64,000 nucleotides of DNA from Hysterium pulicare CBS 123377 (lineage: Eukaryota; Ascomycota; Dothideomycetes; Hysteriales; Hysteriaceae). Made by a program: the position numbers and the translations under genes. The first letter of the stretch is position 1. Each line of letters begins with the position of its first letter. The DNA lies in contig AJFK01000403.1 of assembly GCA_000467715.1 (NCBI GenBank), positions 62,001 to 126,000 of the forward strand, read 5' to 3'. Below the pieces are notes generated by a model that was not told the origin of the DNA, did no database searches, and saw nothing but the letters and a program-made list of their open reading frames with translations. Positions 34,344 to 44,813 of the stretch are shown here, one piece after another.

Positions 34344-34722
34344 TGTGGGGTGTACGGTACGTGAATCTTAACTACAACACATGAGCGAAAGAATGGGAGT
34401 ATTATAAAGCGCCAGCCCGGGTATTACTGTGGTGTTAGTTGTATTGGGGTGTTGTTGATGTTAGGGCGTGCTTTGTTTACATCGAAAAACACAAGTGACG
34501 CTAGTATACGTGAAGGTGGCCCAAGCTCCCTCAGTTGCCTTATGTAATAGCGCCTTATGTAATAGCGCCTTATGTAATAGCGCCTCATGCCAAGACCTTT
34601 TCAACGTTTGCCTCTCACTTCCACGACACTATGAGTTGAAAATTTAACCCAAGTTCCCTTTCCTCAAATCTAGTCTCAAGCTCCACTGCTATTCGTTTTC
34701 TGAATTCTCCGGATGTCCCATC
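34344..34722. promoter_or_regulatory. Bidirectional promoter of ApsB-like and Ecd-like genes
   Basis: A 379-bp space separates the two divergent start codons (34343 minus, 34723 plus), so both promoters must lie here. It includes three tandem copies of a 15-bp unit (34537-34581), listed separately. No TATA box was found at a fixed distance from either start. Confidence 0.6.
34537..34589. repeat. 15-bp unit repeated three times in a shared promoter
   Basis: GCCTTATGTAATAGC is present at 34537-34551, 34552-34566 and 34567-34581, then a partial fourth copy (GCCTCATG). The units are identical. Each contains TTATGTAA, close to a bZIP-type half-site pair (TTAxxTAA), so they may be regulatory, or they may be mere slippage. 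Confidence 0.85.
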
Positions 34723-36644
34723 ATGACCGACGTTCCTCAGGATGACTTCAAATGGTTCGGAGAAGGTTTCGATGGCTTTCCCAAACGCCTGCCAGACGAT
34801 GTTGTTGAGTATGTGATATTCATGATCGACTCAAAGCTCTCCGATCTTCAGACGCGTGAAAGTCTACAAGCCTTTCAAAGAGCTATGACTGAGCTTGAGA
34901 AGAAGTTTTTAAAGGAGTACATATGGCAACGACAGGGCATCACATTAGAACTGGTTCGGGAAGAGGGTATTCTCTTTTCCTCATTTACATCACGATTCTG
35001 CTAGGAACCTCTAACATTATGTCAGGCGAATGGCTACTTCGCGGTCGAACAAACTACGGCGACTCAGTAGCAGATGAATGGCTAATCGTCTACTTTCTTC
35101 GAGAATTAAGCAAACAGTTTCCGGACGCATGGATACGAATCCATGATACCGATGGCGAATTTTTACTCATCGAAGCCGCTAACACACTCCCGAAATGGCT
35201 GGAGGACCCTGAAGTGACCGATAACAGAGTCTGGATCAACAAACATAGACTCAAGCTAATCCTCCCGGAAACTCAATCAAATCCTAAAGCTCTCTCATTG
35301 CCAGGAGCCCTCAAGTCTATTCGAACTTCACTATCATCTGTATGCTGTATTCGTGAGGTCGAAGCCGAGGCTTTCCATCGTCTTCGCAACTATCCAGTTG
35401 CTATCGCTGAGAATCAGCACCACGCAACAATTCCACTCCCGCGAAAGTTAATCGCAGTATTACATTTGAATCCTGCTTATGTCGCACCAGCCGTTGAAGC
35501 ATTTTATCTACGTGATCCCATCGCATTACGAGCAATTCAACCAAAATACAACCCTAATGGCTTAAAATTCCCACCCAACGACTTCATCACGACCAGCATC
35601 CGCTTCACTAAAGTCCTCTATGCTCAGCTGCGAGGCCAAGACTGGGTACCACCAAGTGTATGGGGAGACGCGCTAGCATCGCTTTCCGAATCTGCCTCCA
35701 ACACTCGAGAACTGGAGAAAGCCGAGATCGGTATTAAATTGGCTGCTGGGTTCGAAATGCTAGTCCAAGACAAGATGAACAAAGACCAGAAAGCCGTGCG
35801 GGAGATTCAACTCCTACTAGATGATATCGAGACCGGCGAAGAACCGTTGCCCACGGATGAAGAGATCGCAAGCTGGGGGGAAAGAGATGATGATGAAGGT
35901 TGGCTGGACATCAACTTCGAGGATTTTGAGAGGGAATTAGCTGGGAAAGGCAAGGCATCTAGTGGAACAGATGCCACCGGATTTGGAGACAAAGCAGCTC
36001 AAGAAAACCTACGTAAAATGGTGGAAAGATTCGAAGCATTCCTAAATGATGACGAAGCTGGTTTGGAAGGGGCAGAGGGCCTCGATTCAATGGACTTTGA
36101 CGATGACCAAGATGAAGAAGACGAAGACGAAGACGAAGAAGATAGTGACGAGAGTGACGAGGACCGAGAAATTGAGCTCGATGAGAATCAGTTTGCGAGG
36201 CTGATGCGGGAAATGATGGCCATGCCGTCGGCTGAAGATAAAGTAGCCCTATCAAACGAAGCGCGTGAGCTCGCAAGAGTAGAGGAGCTCGACGATGACG
36301 CAGACGATGGCGAAGCGGACGAAATTAGGAAATTATCAGAACGATTTGAAGCTGAACTCAGTCGGCATGGGGCCTTGAATCTGGATCCTACGCCCGAGGA
36401 CGTTGCTAAGACGAGGCGGGCGATCAGAGGGAAAGGAAAGGGCAAAGAAAGAGTCGTAGAACTTGATGAGGAAGATAACGAAGCAGATGATGATGGGGAA
36501 ATTGATATTGATTTCAATCTTGCGAAGAATATGCTGGAGAGTTTGAAGGGGCAGGCCGGGATGGCGGGACCAGCTGGTAATTTGATGGGATTGATGGGTG
36601 TACGATTTCCGAAGGATGACGACGTTAGAGATCAGTCGAAGTAA
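34723..36644 (+). CDS. Ecd/SGT1-family protein (ecdysoneless homolog)
   Basis: Two exons, 34723-34966 and 35026-36644, with a 59-bp phase-1 intron, giving 620 residues. Family motifs: RLPDDVVEYVIFMIDSKLSD, KEYIWQRQGITLELVREEG, LLRGRTNYGDSVADEWLIVY, FLRELSKQFPDAWIRIHDTD, GEFLLIEAANTLPKWLEDPE and DNRVWINKHRLKLI. The C-terminal third is highly acidic (EDEDEDEEDSDESDEDRE). This is the Ecd family (PF07093), named SGT1 after human HSGT1, which rescues yeast gcr2. In animals Ecd works with the R2TP complex and PRP8 in U5 snRNP assembly, and in cell-cycle control. It is not the HSP90 co-chaperone Sgt1. Role in fungi is by homology. Divergent from the ApsB-like gene. Confidence 0.93.
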
Positions 36645-36743
36645 GAGTCGATTTTACAATTCATACTCCTTTTACATTCCTCGTCCTCACTTGGCCATAT
36701 GAACTTGTTCAGGGATTCATCATATCCATAATCTCCTCCTCTC

Positions 36744-37838
36744 TCACTCCTCCCAGGCCTGCCTAGTAACAGTCAATCTTCCCTCGTCAAACCCATCACC
36801 TTCCATTCTCTTCAAACAAGCAAGCCTTCTAACCTCCTCACCCAACGCCGATAACACCACCACCCTGCCTGGCATATCTTTCAGTCCCTCGATTGCCCTA
36901 ATCTCAATCTCGCACACCCTAAGTCCACGCAACCCCATCATCGACTCAAAAAGGAAATCCAGTGCCTTCGTCCCTTCCTGATTCTTCTCATCAAACCTTC
37001 CACACACCTCCACCCTCAAAAACTTCAGCCCTTGCATCCGTATAACGACGGTCCTCCACATCCGATCCCAATGCGTCGCCAAATCGCTCGATCGGATATC
37101 TAGATACCGCATCCCGCGCGTCCTATACACTTCACTCTTTTCAACCCATCTCAGCGTCAGCGATGTAATGGTTTCGAGACGTTGAGGCAAGATAGCCGAT
37201 GCCCACCAGACGAAGCTCTTAGGGTGTGCGAAGTCGAATGTACGGGTCGAGTAGAGGAGCGGTATAGCTTCGATATAGATCTGTCGACATGTCTTCAGAA
37301 ATGCGAGGTTGGCCGAGGAGAAACTGAAGGGGGTGTATGTGGGGAGTGTGCCGTCCTCATATCGAACAGGATCCGCGGGAGGAAAGAAGGGAGAACAGAA
37401 ACGATGGGCTGGGGAGTGAGAGCAAAGGATATGACCCATTCTTGTATCATGTTCCTCTCTGCTTTTGGAGACGATGTGTACAGTGCCGTTGCTCCCTAGC
37501 GCTTCAACATATATCATCCGCCTTATCTCAGCCGGTAACCTGGCGAAAAAGGCGCACGTCTGTGGCATCATAGTGCTAGGTTTCTCCGTTGCTACGCACT
37601 GCCAGCGATCCTCCCCAAGCGTTAAAAGTTCACGACGGTGGAGAGGCTGGCGTCGTGGAAATCGGCCTCTGTATGCGGCGACTGATTTGGTGATGTGCTC
37701 GTGGAAATCCTCGAATGTTTTAGATTCGTCGAGCCAGTCGAAGTCGCTGCCGATCCGACGGGTTCGCTTTCCTTCATCGTGCTGAATGTTTTGGAGCTCT
37801 TGAGAGACGGCAGTACAATGAGGGTGGGAGTCTGCCAT
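36744..37838 (-). CDS. DUF7730-type fungal protein
   Basis: Single exon of 364 residues starting at the ATG at 37838. The open frame extends 25 codons further upstream but only to a TTG, so the ATG is chosen. The core has FFARLPAEIRRMIYVEALGS, AFLKTCRQIYIEAIPLLYST, and RTFDFAHPKSFVWWASAILP, LETITSLTLRWV. This LPxEIRxxIY start, the CRQIYxEAxPLLY motif and a FxF/LRR-like continuation are the standard plan of DUF7730 proteins. No catalytic residues are seen. Convergent with the Ecd-like gene; only 99 bp separate their stops. Function unknown; a link to protein turnover is suggested only by the F-box-like helix. Confidence 0.85.
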   Translation of the reverse strand: MADSHPHCTAVSQELQNIQHDEGKRTRRIGSDFDWLDESKTFEDFHEHITKSVAAYRGRFPRRQPLHRRELLTLGEDRWQCVATEKPSTMMPQTCAFFARLPAEIRRMIYVEALGSNGTVHIVSKSREEHDTRMGHILCSHSPAHRFCSPFFPPADPVRYEDGTLPTYTPFSFSSANLAFLKTCRQIYIEAIPLLYSTRTFDFAHPKSFVWWASAILPQRLETITSLTLRWVEKSEVYRTRGMRYLDIRSSDLATHWDRMWRTVVIRMQGLKFLRVEVCGRFDEKNQEGTKALDFLFESMMGLRGLRVCEIEIRAIEGLKDMPGRVVVLSALGEEVRRLACLKRMEGDGFDEGRLTVTRQAWEE

Positions 37839-38432
37839 TTGTGGGAAGAGTTGGGGTACTTGTGAGGTTGCCTGCGGAGATGAAGAAACTTGTGAAGAAG
37901 TAGGTGAAAACAAACTCCTAGATCACCAACGTTGAAATTCATTTTTGACAACTGCGACACGTGCGCGGTAGATCTCCCCCAATATATTCGTTTCTTTCCG
38001 TTATTATTTCGCATCCACTTTAGAATCCAGTCAAAGACCGGAAATTGACGCTCCAGGCACTGAGCTTAAACATACACATGACGCTGCGAATCCGGTTAGA
38101 CTCTTAAAAGATGGAACAAATGATGGAATTACGTGCCATTAGAACGGCTCGTCGTTATGGCATGGTTTTTGGAGCGCGTCTTAGTATTCCTGGTGGTCGA
38201 GCATTCATCCCAGTATGGACGCATGGAAGTCGCCATGTGAGCCACGTGGGGAGTGGACACTGTGCAGCTGAAAAGATATGTGACGAGAGAACGGAAGATT
38301 AGATTAGTGTAGTAATACCAACATCATAACCACCATTTCCGTTCCCGGGCCTCAGGTCTCACACGCTCTTGGGAGAATGAATTCAGTTTCAATTTCAACC
38401 GTCCTCCTACCGCTCCTATGCCTTACTGCGTC
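37839..38432. other. Intergenic, nothing recognised
   Basis: Promoter of the minus-strand DUF7730 gene and 3' region of the PLAC8 gene. Short frames lack motifs. Confidence 0.4.
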
Positions 38433-39389
38433 TTACTGCTCCGCCACGTACCTCATCTCCTCATTCCTCCTCGAATACCCCAAATCCGCTGCCTCCTGAG
38501 TCCACTTCTCCTCCCTCCACCTCGTTTCCCTCTCCTCCTGGATACAAGCGCAACAGCAACAAAAAGCCGCTTTGGCACAATCACCTCGGTTGGAACCTTG
38601 GATGCCGTACCGGTACCGCACTTCGCGGCGGGTGGTGGATGTGAACATCCAGTAGGAAAAGAAGAGTAGGGTTGTGCAAATGCAGCAGGAGAAGCACTTT
38701 TGTATAAATTAATGGGAAATTTGGGGATGGCGGGAGGGCATAGGAGTAGAATAGGAGAGACTTACAAACACGTTTGTAGAGGTTATTTCCGATTCCTTCG
38801 TCCCTTTAACTCTGAGATGCGTGCGGCCGGCCAGAATGCAGGGACATGTCACCGCTTCGCAGCATAAACTGGCATCTCCACATATATCCCAGAAGCCGAA
38901 GTGCCAGCTTTCTTTTCCATTTCTGTTTCCACCACTTCGGTTGTTCTCTCGATATGGCGGCGCATCGTCTATTCCCCTCGCCCCACTAGAAACGACAGTA
39001 TTCGGGTGTGTAGGCCTACACATCGTGGCATCGTCCCCTGGGCTCCTATTATCCACCCCCTCTTCCCCGACCACATACTTTGCAGTCGACCTATCCCCCG
39101 TGTTATCATTCTCCATCAAATATTTCGGCGTGATTTTATCAGGCAATGGCGCTGGCGATATTGCACCTGATTTCTCTGATAGATGGGCCGATGTATCCGT
39201 TGCTTTCCTCTTGATGTCGGGGCTGGAGAAGCCTGAGTAGGGTGGGCTGGGAGACGAGGGGAGAGGAATTGAAGATGCGACGTCTGGTGTTGGAACGACT
39301 TCGGGCGCGTTTGAGGTTGGAGAGACGACTTCAGGAGCATTTGAGGGCGAGCGGGAGAGGGTGGGGACAACTTCGGGGGCGTCTGCCAT
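38433..39389 (-). CDS. PLAC8-family cysteine-rich membrane protein
   Basis: Two exons, 39389-38766 and 38696-38433, with a 69-bp phase-0 intron, giving 295 residues. The first 150 residues are disordered; they open with three imperfect NAPEVVPT repeats and are Ser/Pro-rich. The PLAC8 domain follows: WHFGFWDICGDASLCCEAVT, CPCILAGRTHLRV, then after the intron CFSCCICTTLLFFSYWMF, TTRREVRYRYGIQGSNRGDC and AAFCCCCACIQEERE. CCxxxxCPC and QxxRE are the family's landmarks. Fungal and plant PLAC8 proteins (FCR1, PCR) are plasma-membrane proteins tied to cadmium or zinc tolerance and cell-size control. The hydrophobic Cys-rich stretch after the intron suits membrane insertion. The specific role here is not known. 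Confidence 0.88.
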
Positions 39390-41617
39390 TTTTGGTTCGG
39401 AGAGTATGGGATGGGGATAATGCGATGGTTGTAGATGGTATCAGTTGCTGTAGAATGATGAAAGGTCACGATTCGTATACTTTTCCTAAAGGTTGAAACA
39501 GTTGAAGTACGGAACTTTCGAAAAAGGAGATGAAATTAAGGGAAACATCAGCTCCTACGCTAGAATGCTGCATCCTTCGTGCTTATGTATAATCTCACCG
39601 ATCCAATCTCGCGCCATGCTAATCCCTTCATCATCTCACGCCTGTCATTGTCAGGCCGAACCCGTCGACCAGGTTGAAAGCTTAGCTGGTTCAAGGCATC
39701 GTGGCAGGGCTGAAAAAGCTTCGACATTTTTTAGGAGGTACGATTGGTTTGGTCGTTTACGCGTCGTTTACGCTCATTTTGGTTCGGGAAAAGTGCGCGG
39801 AGATTTTGCCGTTTCAGTGTGGGATTTGGGGGCCGTTCGGTCGGAGTTGATGCTTGTCCGTAGGAGTAGGAATTTTGGAGAGCATCATGCACGTTTTTGG
39901 ATATGTTGGGTTTTAGAAGTAGAGAAGAAGATATGTAAGCTTTGGAATAAAGTGATAATGCCAAGGACCTTGAAGATATATGATGGAAAAGGACGTAGCA
40001 AAGACAAAGTTTAACTCACCGGCAAGTCATGCTTACTAATGGGCGCTAAATTGGTTTCGCCGACTCCGTTGACGTTCAACGTCCCGTCATCTCTTTACAT
40101 TCGGCAAAGAAAAAGTAGAGGCTCACCGGAGAATTCATTGGTCGTGGCACTTGGTGCCTCGTGTTATGGCCATACGGATAGCTACACGTGAACATCAGTA
40201 GTCTCACAGTATCGCAAAAGGAACCCGCAAGAGAGATCGAAGAAACACAGTTACGCGTGGTCAAGGTCATCAATCTTCTTCTCACGGCTCGCACAGGAGG
40301 CCGTGACTATAAGTGAACACGCTTGTCGGCCGGATCTGGTGCCTGTCTTGCTTCATTCATTCAACTATACCTCGCACCTTGCAACACTAACAAGCACAGG
40401 TTCATCAATATTGCTGGACTCTCCTCGGTCGCGTCAAAACCTGGCTTGAGAAGCCTCGCGACTTCTGGGTATTGTTTCTGCTTCCCTTGTGCTCGCTATG
40501 GGCTGGTGTCATCTTGCTCATTCTACGGAGGAAAAGACCAGCCAAGATCCCTCCCCAAGTGAGCATACTTCCAAAAGCAGCCAGAACCCTTGCCATTGCA
40601 GCTCGAAACGGCTTCAAATTGCAATCCGTGACGCCGGCATATCAACTAAAACATATGGGAAGGATGGTCTCCTTGGGGTGAGGGCTTCATGCTCGAAATG
40701 AAGCGTGGTATCATTGCCTGTTGAGTTATGTTAGTTAAACGAAGCCGTGATTTCACCTGATGGAGATTGACTAACGGTATTACTAGTTCGTGTTTAATCA
40801 TGTTTTATCTTTGCTAAAACCAGATCCAGAATAGTCTCGTCTTGCAGCTGGCCAGATGAGGCTGCATTGAATGTTCAATGACAACATCCAGCTCTTGAAA
40901 TCGGTCGGTTGAGCTCTCTTCGGTCCGATCATTTAGGGCTGACTTTATCCCTCCCTTCAGAAACAACGAGTCGCATTCTATCCCATCGCCGTTCAAGCCA
41001 TCATGTAGCTTTCGGCTGCTTTAGGTAGTGGACATGGTATGGCTCTGTCTCCTGTTGCGAATCCGCACCTCGTCGTCATGTACACCTCGTTGGCAGCTAC
41101 AGTAGGCCTCTAATCTGTATTCTTGAGCTATACCACTTAAATTAAGGTCATCGCGGTTTACCGAACGCATTTGAACTCCGGGAAGGAACGCAAATGGCTT
41201 TTCCGTCTCTGACATAGTCCTGTATAGTCCTGTTATATATAGTCCTGGTTTAAGATAGTAAGGAAGTTAGTTTACTATTAAATTCTATAATATCTACTAC
41301 TTCTCCTTCAAGAGCCGAGGTTTCCCCGACGAAGAGCGGTGAATGTTAGGTTTTCCTTTCACCTCTCATCCCTGATAACAGCAATTCACTCACATCTCAC
41401 GGTGTTATCACACGTGATTATCGAGTATGAATAGGAACAATGTGATGAATAGGGACAATGGCTTATTCAGGCTATTGTATCGTCGAGTTTCTTCTATACA
41501 TTTTCCTTCTTCACCAGTTCCTTCCCATCTCTTCCCTCGATATTTCCACCACCAAATTTCTTCCTCTTTATAATATCTCTCAATTCTGCTGGCCAGATTC
41601 AAGAACGATCTATCATC
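39390..41617. other. 2.2-kb gene-poor stretch
   Basis: A 173-codon frame at 39493-40014 has an ATG but no domain, no homology I recognise and an overlapping antisense frame. Near 40450-40680 a frame without an ATG reads PRDFWVLFLLPLCSLWAGVI, LLILRRKRPAKIPP, then AYQLKHMGRMVSLG, which looks like a membrane-anchored protein fragment, but no start or upstream exon was found. At 41.21-41.29 kb there is AT-rich sequence with repeated TAGTCCTG. No gene is claimed. Confidence 0.4.
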
Positions 41618-42819
41618 ATGGAAAATCTAACCCCTAAAGAGATTCTCAATGAGAATGCAACGGAATACTACGTGTCCTGGCATCCGGATGCCGACAGCTT
41701 CATGGATATGGAGATCCCTCAGTGGATTGATAAAGGTTTGGTAGATCCGCAGCTCAAAGAGGACTGGAAGAAGAAGCAGAGAGCCAAGGATGAGGAAACG
41801 CGCCGAGCTCAACGAGCTCTATATAACTTGGGTTTCGGGTACTATCAGTCTTGTATGTCACTCCACTGACAACCCTTCTAGCAACCTTCCACTGACCCGT
41901 ATTAGATTATGTCCCTATTCCAACAGCTCCACATACTCCTCCAGTAGCTACTCTGGCAAACACACCTTCTCTACTCGGGACACCAGGCACTCAGCGCGTG
42001 CAGCCCATACATCCAGCGAGCGCTACGCCATTGTCGACCACCTCAGTCCCCCCTTTGAGCCAAAATGAACCTCCTGCTCCGGCAGAAATCCTTCAAATGA
42101 TCCAGTCCATGCAGAATCCGCCGCCAGGAAAGAGCAACAAAGAAGGTCTGCCCTTCAGAGCATGGCTCTTTGACGCCTTCCCAGGCCAGTACACGCGGAA
42201 CAAGAAATGGCTGCACCCGAAATCCCCCCTACATCAATACTCTATTGCCCAGCTGGGCATATCGCAGGATTTCTGGGACTGGATTTCTGGGACCACCATA
42301 GCACCGAATGCGGTCAAATCGAATCCTCGGAATCCGACACCCGCATCCTCTGAGCATGGAGCTGCGGCAGCGGAACCGTTTGTGCGAGAGGAGCCAGAGG
42401 TGGTTGAGCATGTGCGGTGTAATCAGGCTCTGCGTAATGGAGCGGCGCGGCACTGGGGCGTTTCGCGGAGATGCAACCATCACCCTACTCTATTCTTGGT
42501 CTGCCATGGATGCAGGGTAAGCCACGCCAAACATGCCTTGAGCCCACTGCTGAAAGCTGCTGCGAGACGAGGAGCGAGGGTATCTGTGTGCCGAAAATGT
42601 GCTGCTAAGGCTGTAGCTAAGCATGGACACGGTCACCAGGGCTGCAGGTGCGATACTGCTTGGACTTGCTGCCAGTGTCGTACGGCTGAGCTTATTAGCC
42701 TGGTATTCGCTCGGGAAGGCCGTGGTGTTGACGCGTGTGGAGGTTGTGGAGTTAATATGTTGGGGAAAGGGACGAAGGTGATGTGTTGTATGCGTTGCAG
42801 GAGATTCACTACGCCTTGA
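41618..42819 (+). CDS. Cysteine-rich zinc-ribbon-like protein of unknown function
   Basis: Two exons, 41618-41852 and 41906-42819, with a 53-bp phase-1 intron, giving 382 residues. The N terminus reads TEYYVSWHPDADSFMDMEIP, QWIDKGLVDPQLKEDWKKK and is followed by a Thr/Pro linker (TAPHTPPVATLANTPSLLGT). The last 140 residues are rich in Cys and His: CHGC, CRKC, HGHGHQGC, CDTAWTCCQC, CGGC and CCMRC. These are spaced like several zinc ribbons or a treble-clef array. No named family fits. The WIDKxxV region resembles the same part of the next gene (43231-43941: AAWIDKKDVGWYLCREW), so the two may share an N-terminal domain. First gene of the same-strand run leading into the SANT-repeat genes. Confidence 0.75.
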
Positions 42820-43230
42820 TCGCTTGACTGGAAGGCGTTGTTTTGGGGGTATAGCTTGGGCAATTCCGTGCGCAGCTGGACAGCTTGAGCTCTTCCTTAC
42901 CTTAGTCGCTTGGTTCCTTCACCTTCTCATTTCCGGATTTTTCACTTTCTGGATGCCAACATGTGTCGCTTAGCACCTTCAATCGCACTAGTCTATGCTT
43001 GGTCGAAATTAGGCTTAGTCTCTACTTCTACCGTTCAAAACTGAAGCTACTCTTCCTCTGGATCAATCTATTTATGTATAGCATTCATCGACATCGCTAC
43101 TTTCACAAAGCCCTGTACAATGTCACAGCTTCGCATACACCTGTGCCAAATCGCCTCGCCAAAGCGCTCATACTTAATACTTCCACTCATCTTCATGTTT
43201 ACAACCATTCTGTCCACCCACCAAACCACC
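42820..43230. other. Intergenic, promoter of the next gene
   Basis: No coding signal. Alternative upstream ATGs for the next gene lie at 43120 and 43195. Confidence 0.35.
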
Positions 43231-43941
43231 ATGTTTTCCACACAGCCCCAACATGGCTCTCGAAGAACTCCCTCTCCACAAACTCCACCGGAGGAGGAGC
43301 CCATCAACGACACAGCATTTTTCAACCGCGCACCACCAACTTTCGTCCCACCTCTCAATCTGAACCACCTTGGCATTCTCGCCGAGCGGCCTGAATCATA
43401 CTTCATCCTCTGGGGCTTCGACCCCTCCTCCAGCAACCCCCTAGCTGCCTGGATCGACAAGAAGGACGTTGGTTGGTATCTTTGTCGAGAATGGCACGAT
43501 CACAACCACAGCTGGAAGCGGAGTCTCTTTCTTATGGGGATTCGGCAGCGAATCTATGATGAGCGTGAGAGGGGTAAACGGGCTACGGATGAGATGATCG
43601 TTTCTATTGTGAGGCGGTGCTTTTTAGAGGAGAGGCAGGCAAACAATTTGACGCCGGAAGAAGAGCAACTCTTTGATGAATTTGTTGACTTCGATGCTCG
43701 GAATATCCTATACAAGCCACCGGGCGATGTGGTCGGAACTGATGATAACTTAGGTCTGGTGAATGGGAACGAGGACAGTGAGGCTGAGTCTTGGATCTCT
43801 CCGCCTCCGTCGCCCATGGATCTTGTGGATCCGGATCGAACTGATCCAGGTATTACTATCGTTACATCTTCGTCAGTAAGTTCGAGCTCGGGGCTTTCGG
43901 ATCCGCCAGATGTGGTGGTTATGCCGGAGGGGTTAAGGTAG
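43231..43941 (+). CDS. Hypothetical protein, possible relative of the preceding gene
   Basis: Single exon. The start at 43231 (context CACCATGTTT) gives 236 residues; an in-frame ATG at 43120 would add 37 residues. The sequence reads FFNRAPPTFVPPLNLNHLGI, ESYFILWGFDPSSSNPLAAW, IDKKDVGWYLCREWHDHNHS, WKRSLFLMGIRQRI, then TPEEEQLFDEFVDFD. The C terminus is acidic and Ser/Pro-rich with GITIVTSSSVSSSSGLSDPP. No known domain is visible. Similarity to the 41618 gene is limited to the pattern (S/T)ExYxxxW..WIDKxxVxxxLxxxW. The downstream genes carry SANT repeats, which this one lacks. Function unknown. Confidence 0.68.
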   Translation: MFSTQPQHGSRRTPSPQTPPEEEPINDTAFFNRAPPTFVPPLNLNHLGILAERPESYFILWGFDPSSSNPLAAWIDKKDVGWYLCREWHDHNHSWKRSLFLMGIRQRIYDERERGKRATDEMIVSIVRRCFLEERQANNLTPEEEQLFDEFVDFDARNILYKPPGDVVGTDDNLGLVNGNEDSEAESWISPPPSPMDLVDPDRTDPGITIVTSSSVSSSSGLSDPPDVVVMPEGLR

Positions 43942-44813
43942 GGGTGCAGCTGTCTCGGGGAGGGGTAGGTGGTTGGAGGGTTGTATAGTCGAAGGACTAA
44001 AATTCTGGCTACCCTAGAGTTCTAGGCAGTTGTAGGCAAATTCAAGAATGAGGAGATTAGTTTGTAGATTCAAAAAATGTAAAATGTATTGATGGGACGT
44101 TATCCTCATTCGTCTGGTGGGTGGACATCCTGAGATTCCTCCTTGGCGTAAATTTCCGCACAACTGTAGTTTTGGTCACGTACAACCCCTTTAATTTACT
44201 CACATACAGGATTAAAAGCTCTCTTGCGGTGTCTTCAAGACTATCTCGTTAATTGTCTAAACTCGCCCATTCTTTACGAGTTTAAGTTTGTTCGGTGCTC
44301 GCGTTCACGACGCGTGGTTGAGCTTTCTCAGTCGCTTCTTCATTGTGCATGGACATGTATCCGAAGTTCTAGCAAAGCAATACGATTCATGTGTTGGTAA
44401 AGGACTCGAAGTTTGATGAACATATTCAGGAATTCCCTTCACACTCTTTTTTCACGTCTGAAAATCCGAGATTCACGAAATAGCAACGAAGTTTGCGTGC
44501 GAATAAACGCAGTGAACCAAAACTATCCCGCCCGCGTATACACCATACGAAATGATGGCTGAGCTTCACACAAAACGTTTCTATGTTGAATGAATCACCC
44601 CTTTGCTCCCATTTCTTATTGGAAGCACTCACTTCTCATTTCTCATGTGAATTCATATTTTCATTAAGGAATAGCTAGGGCCAGGCTATAAAGATATAAA
44701 ATGGGGTCCTCATCCCATACTGTTTACGGTATACCCACCACATTCAAGCACTCGAAAACAACTACTCAACCACCAATATCTTATTCAGCTCCAAGCAACG
44801 AGAATCTTTCAAC
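43942..44813. other. 872-bp intergenic region upstream of a SANT gene
   Basis: Holds a probable TATA box (listed) and, at 44310-44325, a reversed 16-base match (ACGCGTGGTTGAGCTT) to the dispersed repeat near 13.18 kb. No gene. Confidence 0.4.
44687..44692 (+). promoter_or_regulatory. Probable TATA box of the 592-residue SANT gene
   Basis: TATAAA, followed at once by GATATAAAATGG, lies 122 bp upstream of the ATG at 44814, and an A/C-rich leader (CACCACATTCAAGCACTCG) separates them. Position and context suit a core promoter. Confidence 0.45.

Noticed and set aside
37839-37913. N-terminal extension of the DUF7730 gene
   Set aside because: The upstream open stretch starts at TTG, so the ATG at 37838 was taken.
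39493-40014. 173-codon plus-strand frame
   Set aside because: ATG present, but no domain, composition is not protein-like and an antisense frame overlaps. Treated as chance.
40450-40680. Frame with a hydrophobic helix and AYQLKHMGRMVSLG
   Set aside because: Looks partly protein-like but begins at a TTG with no supported upstream exon. Mentioned only under the intergenic entry.
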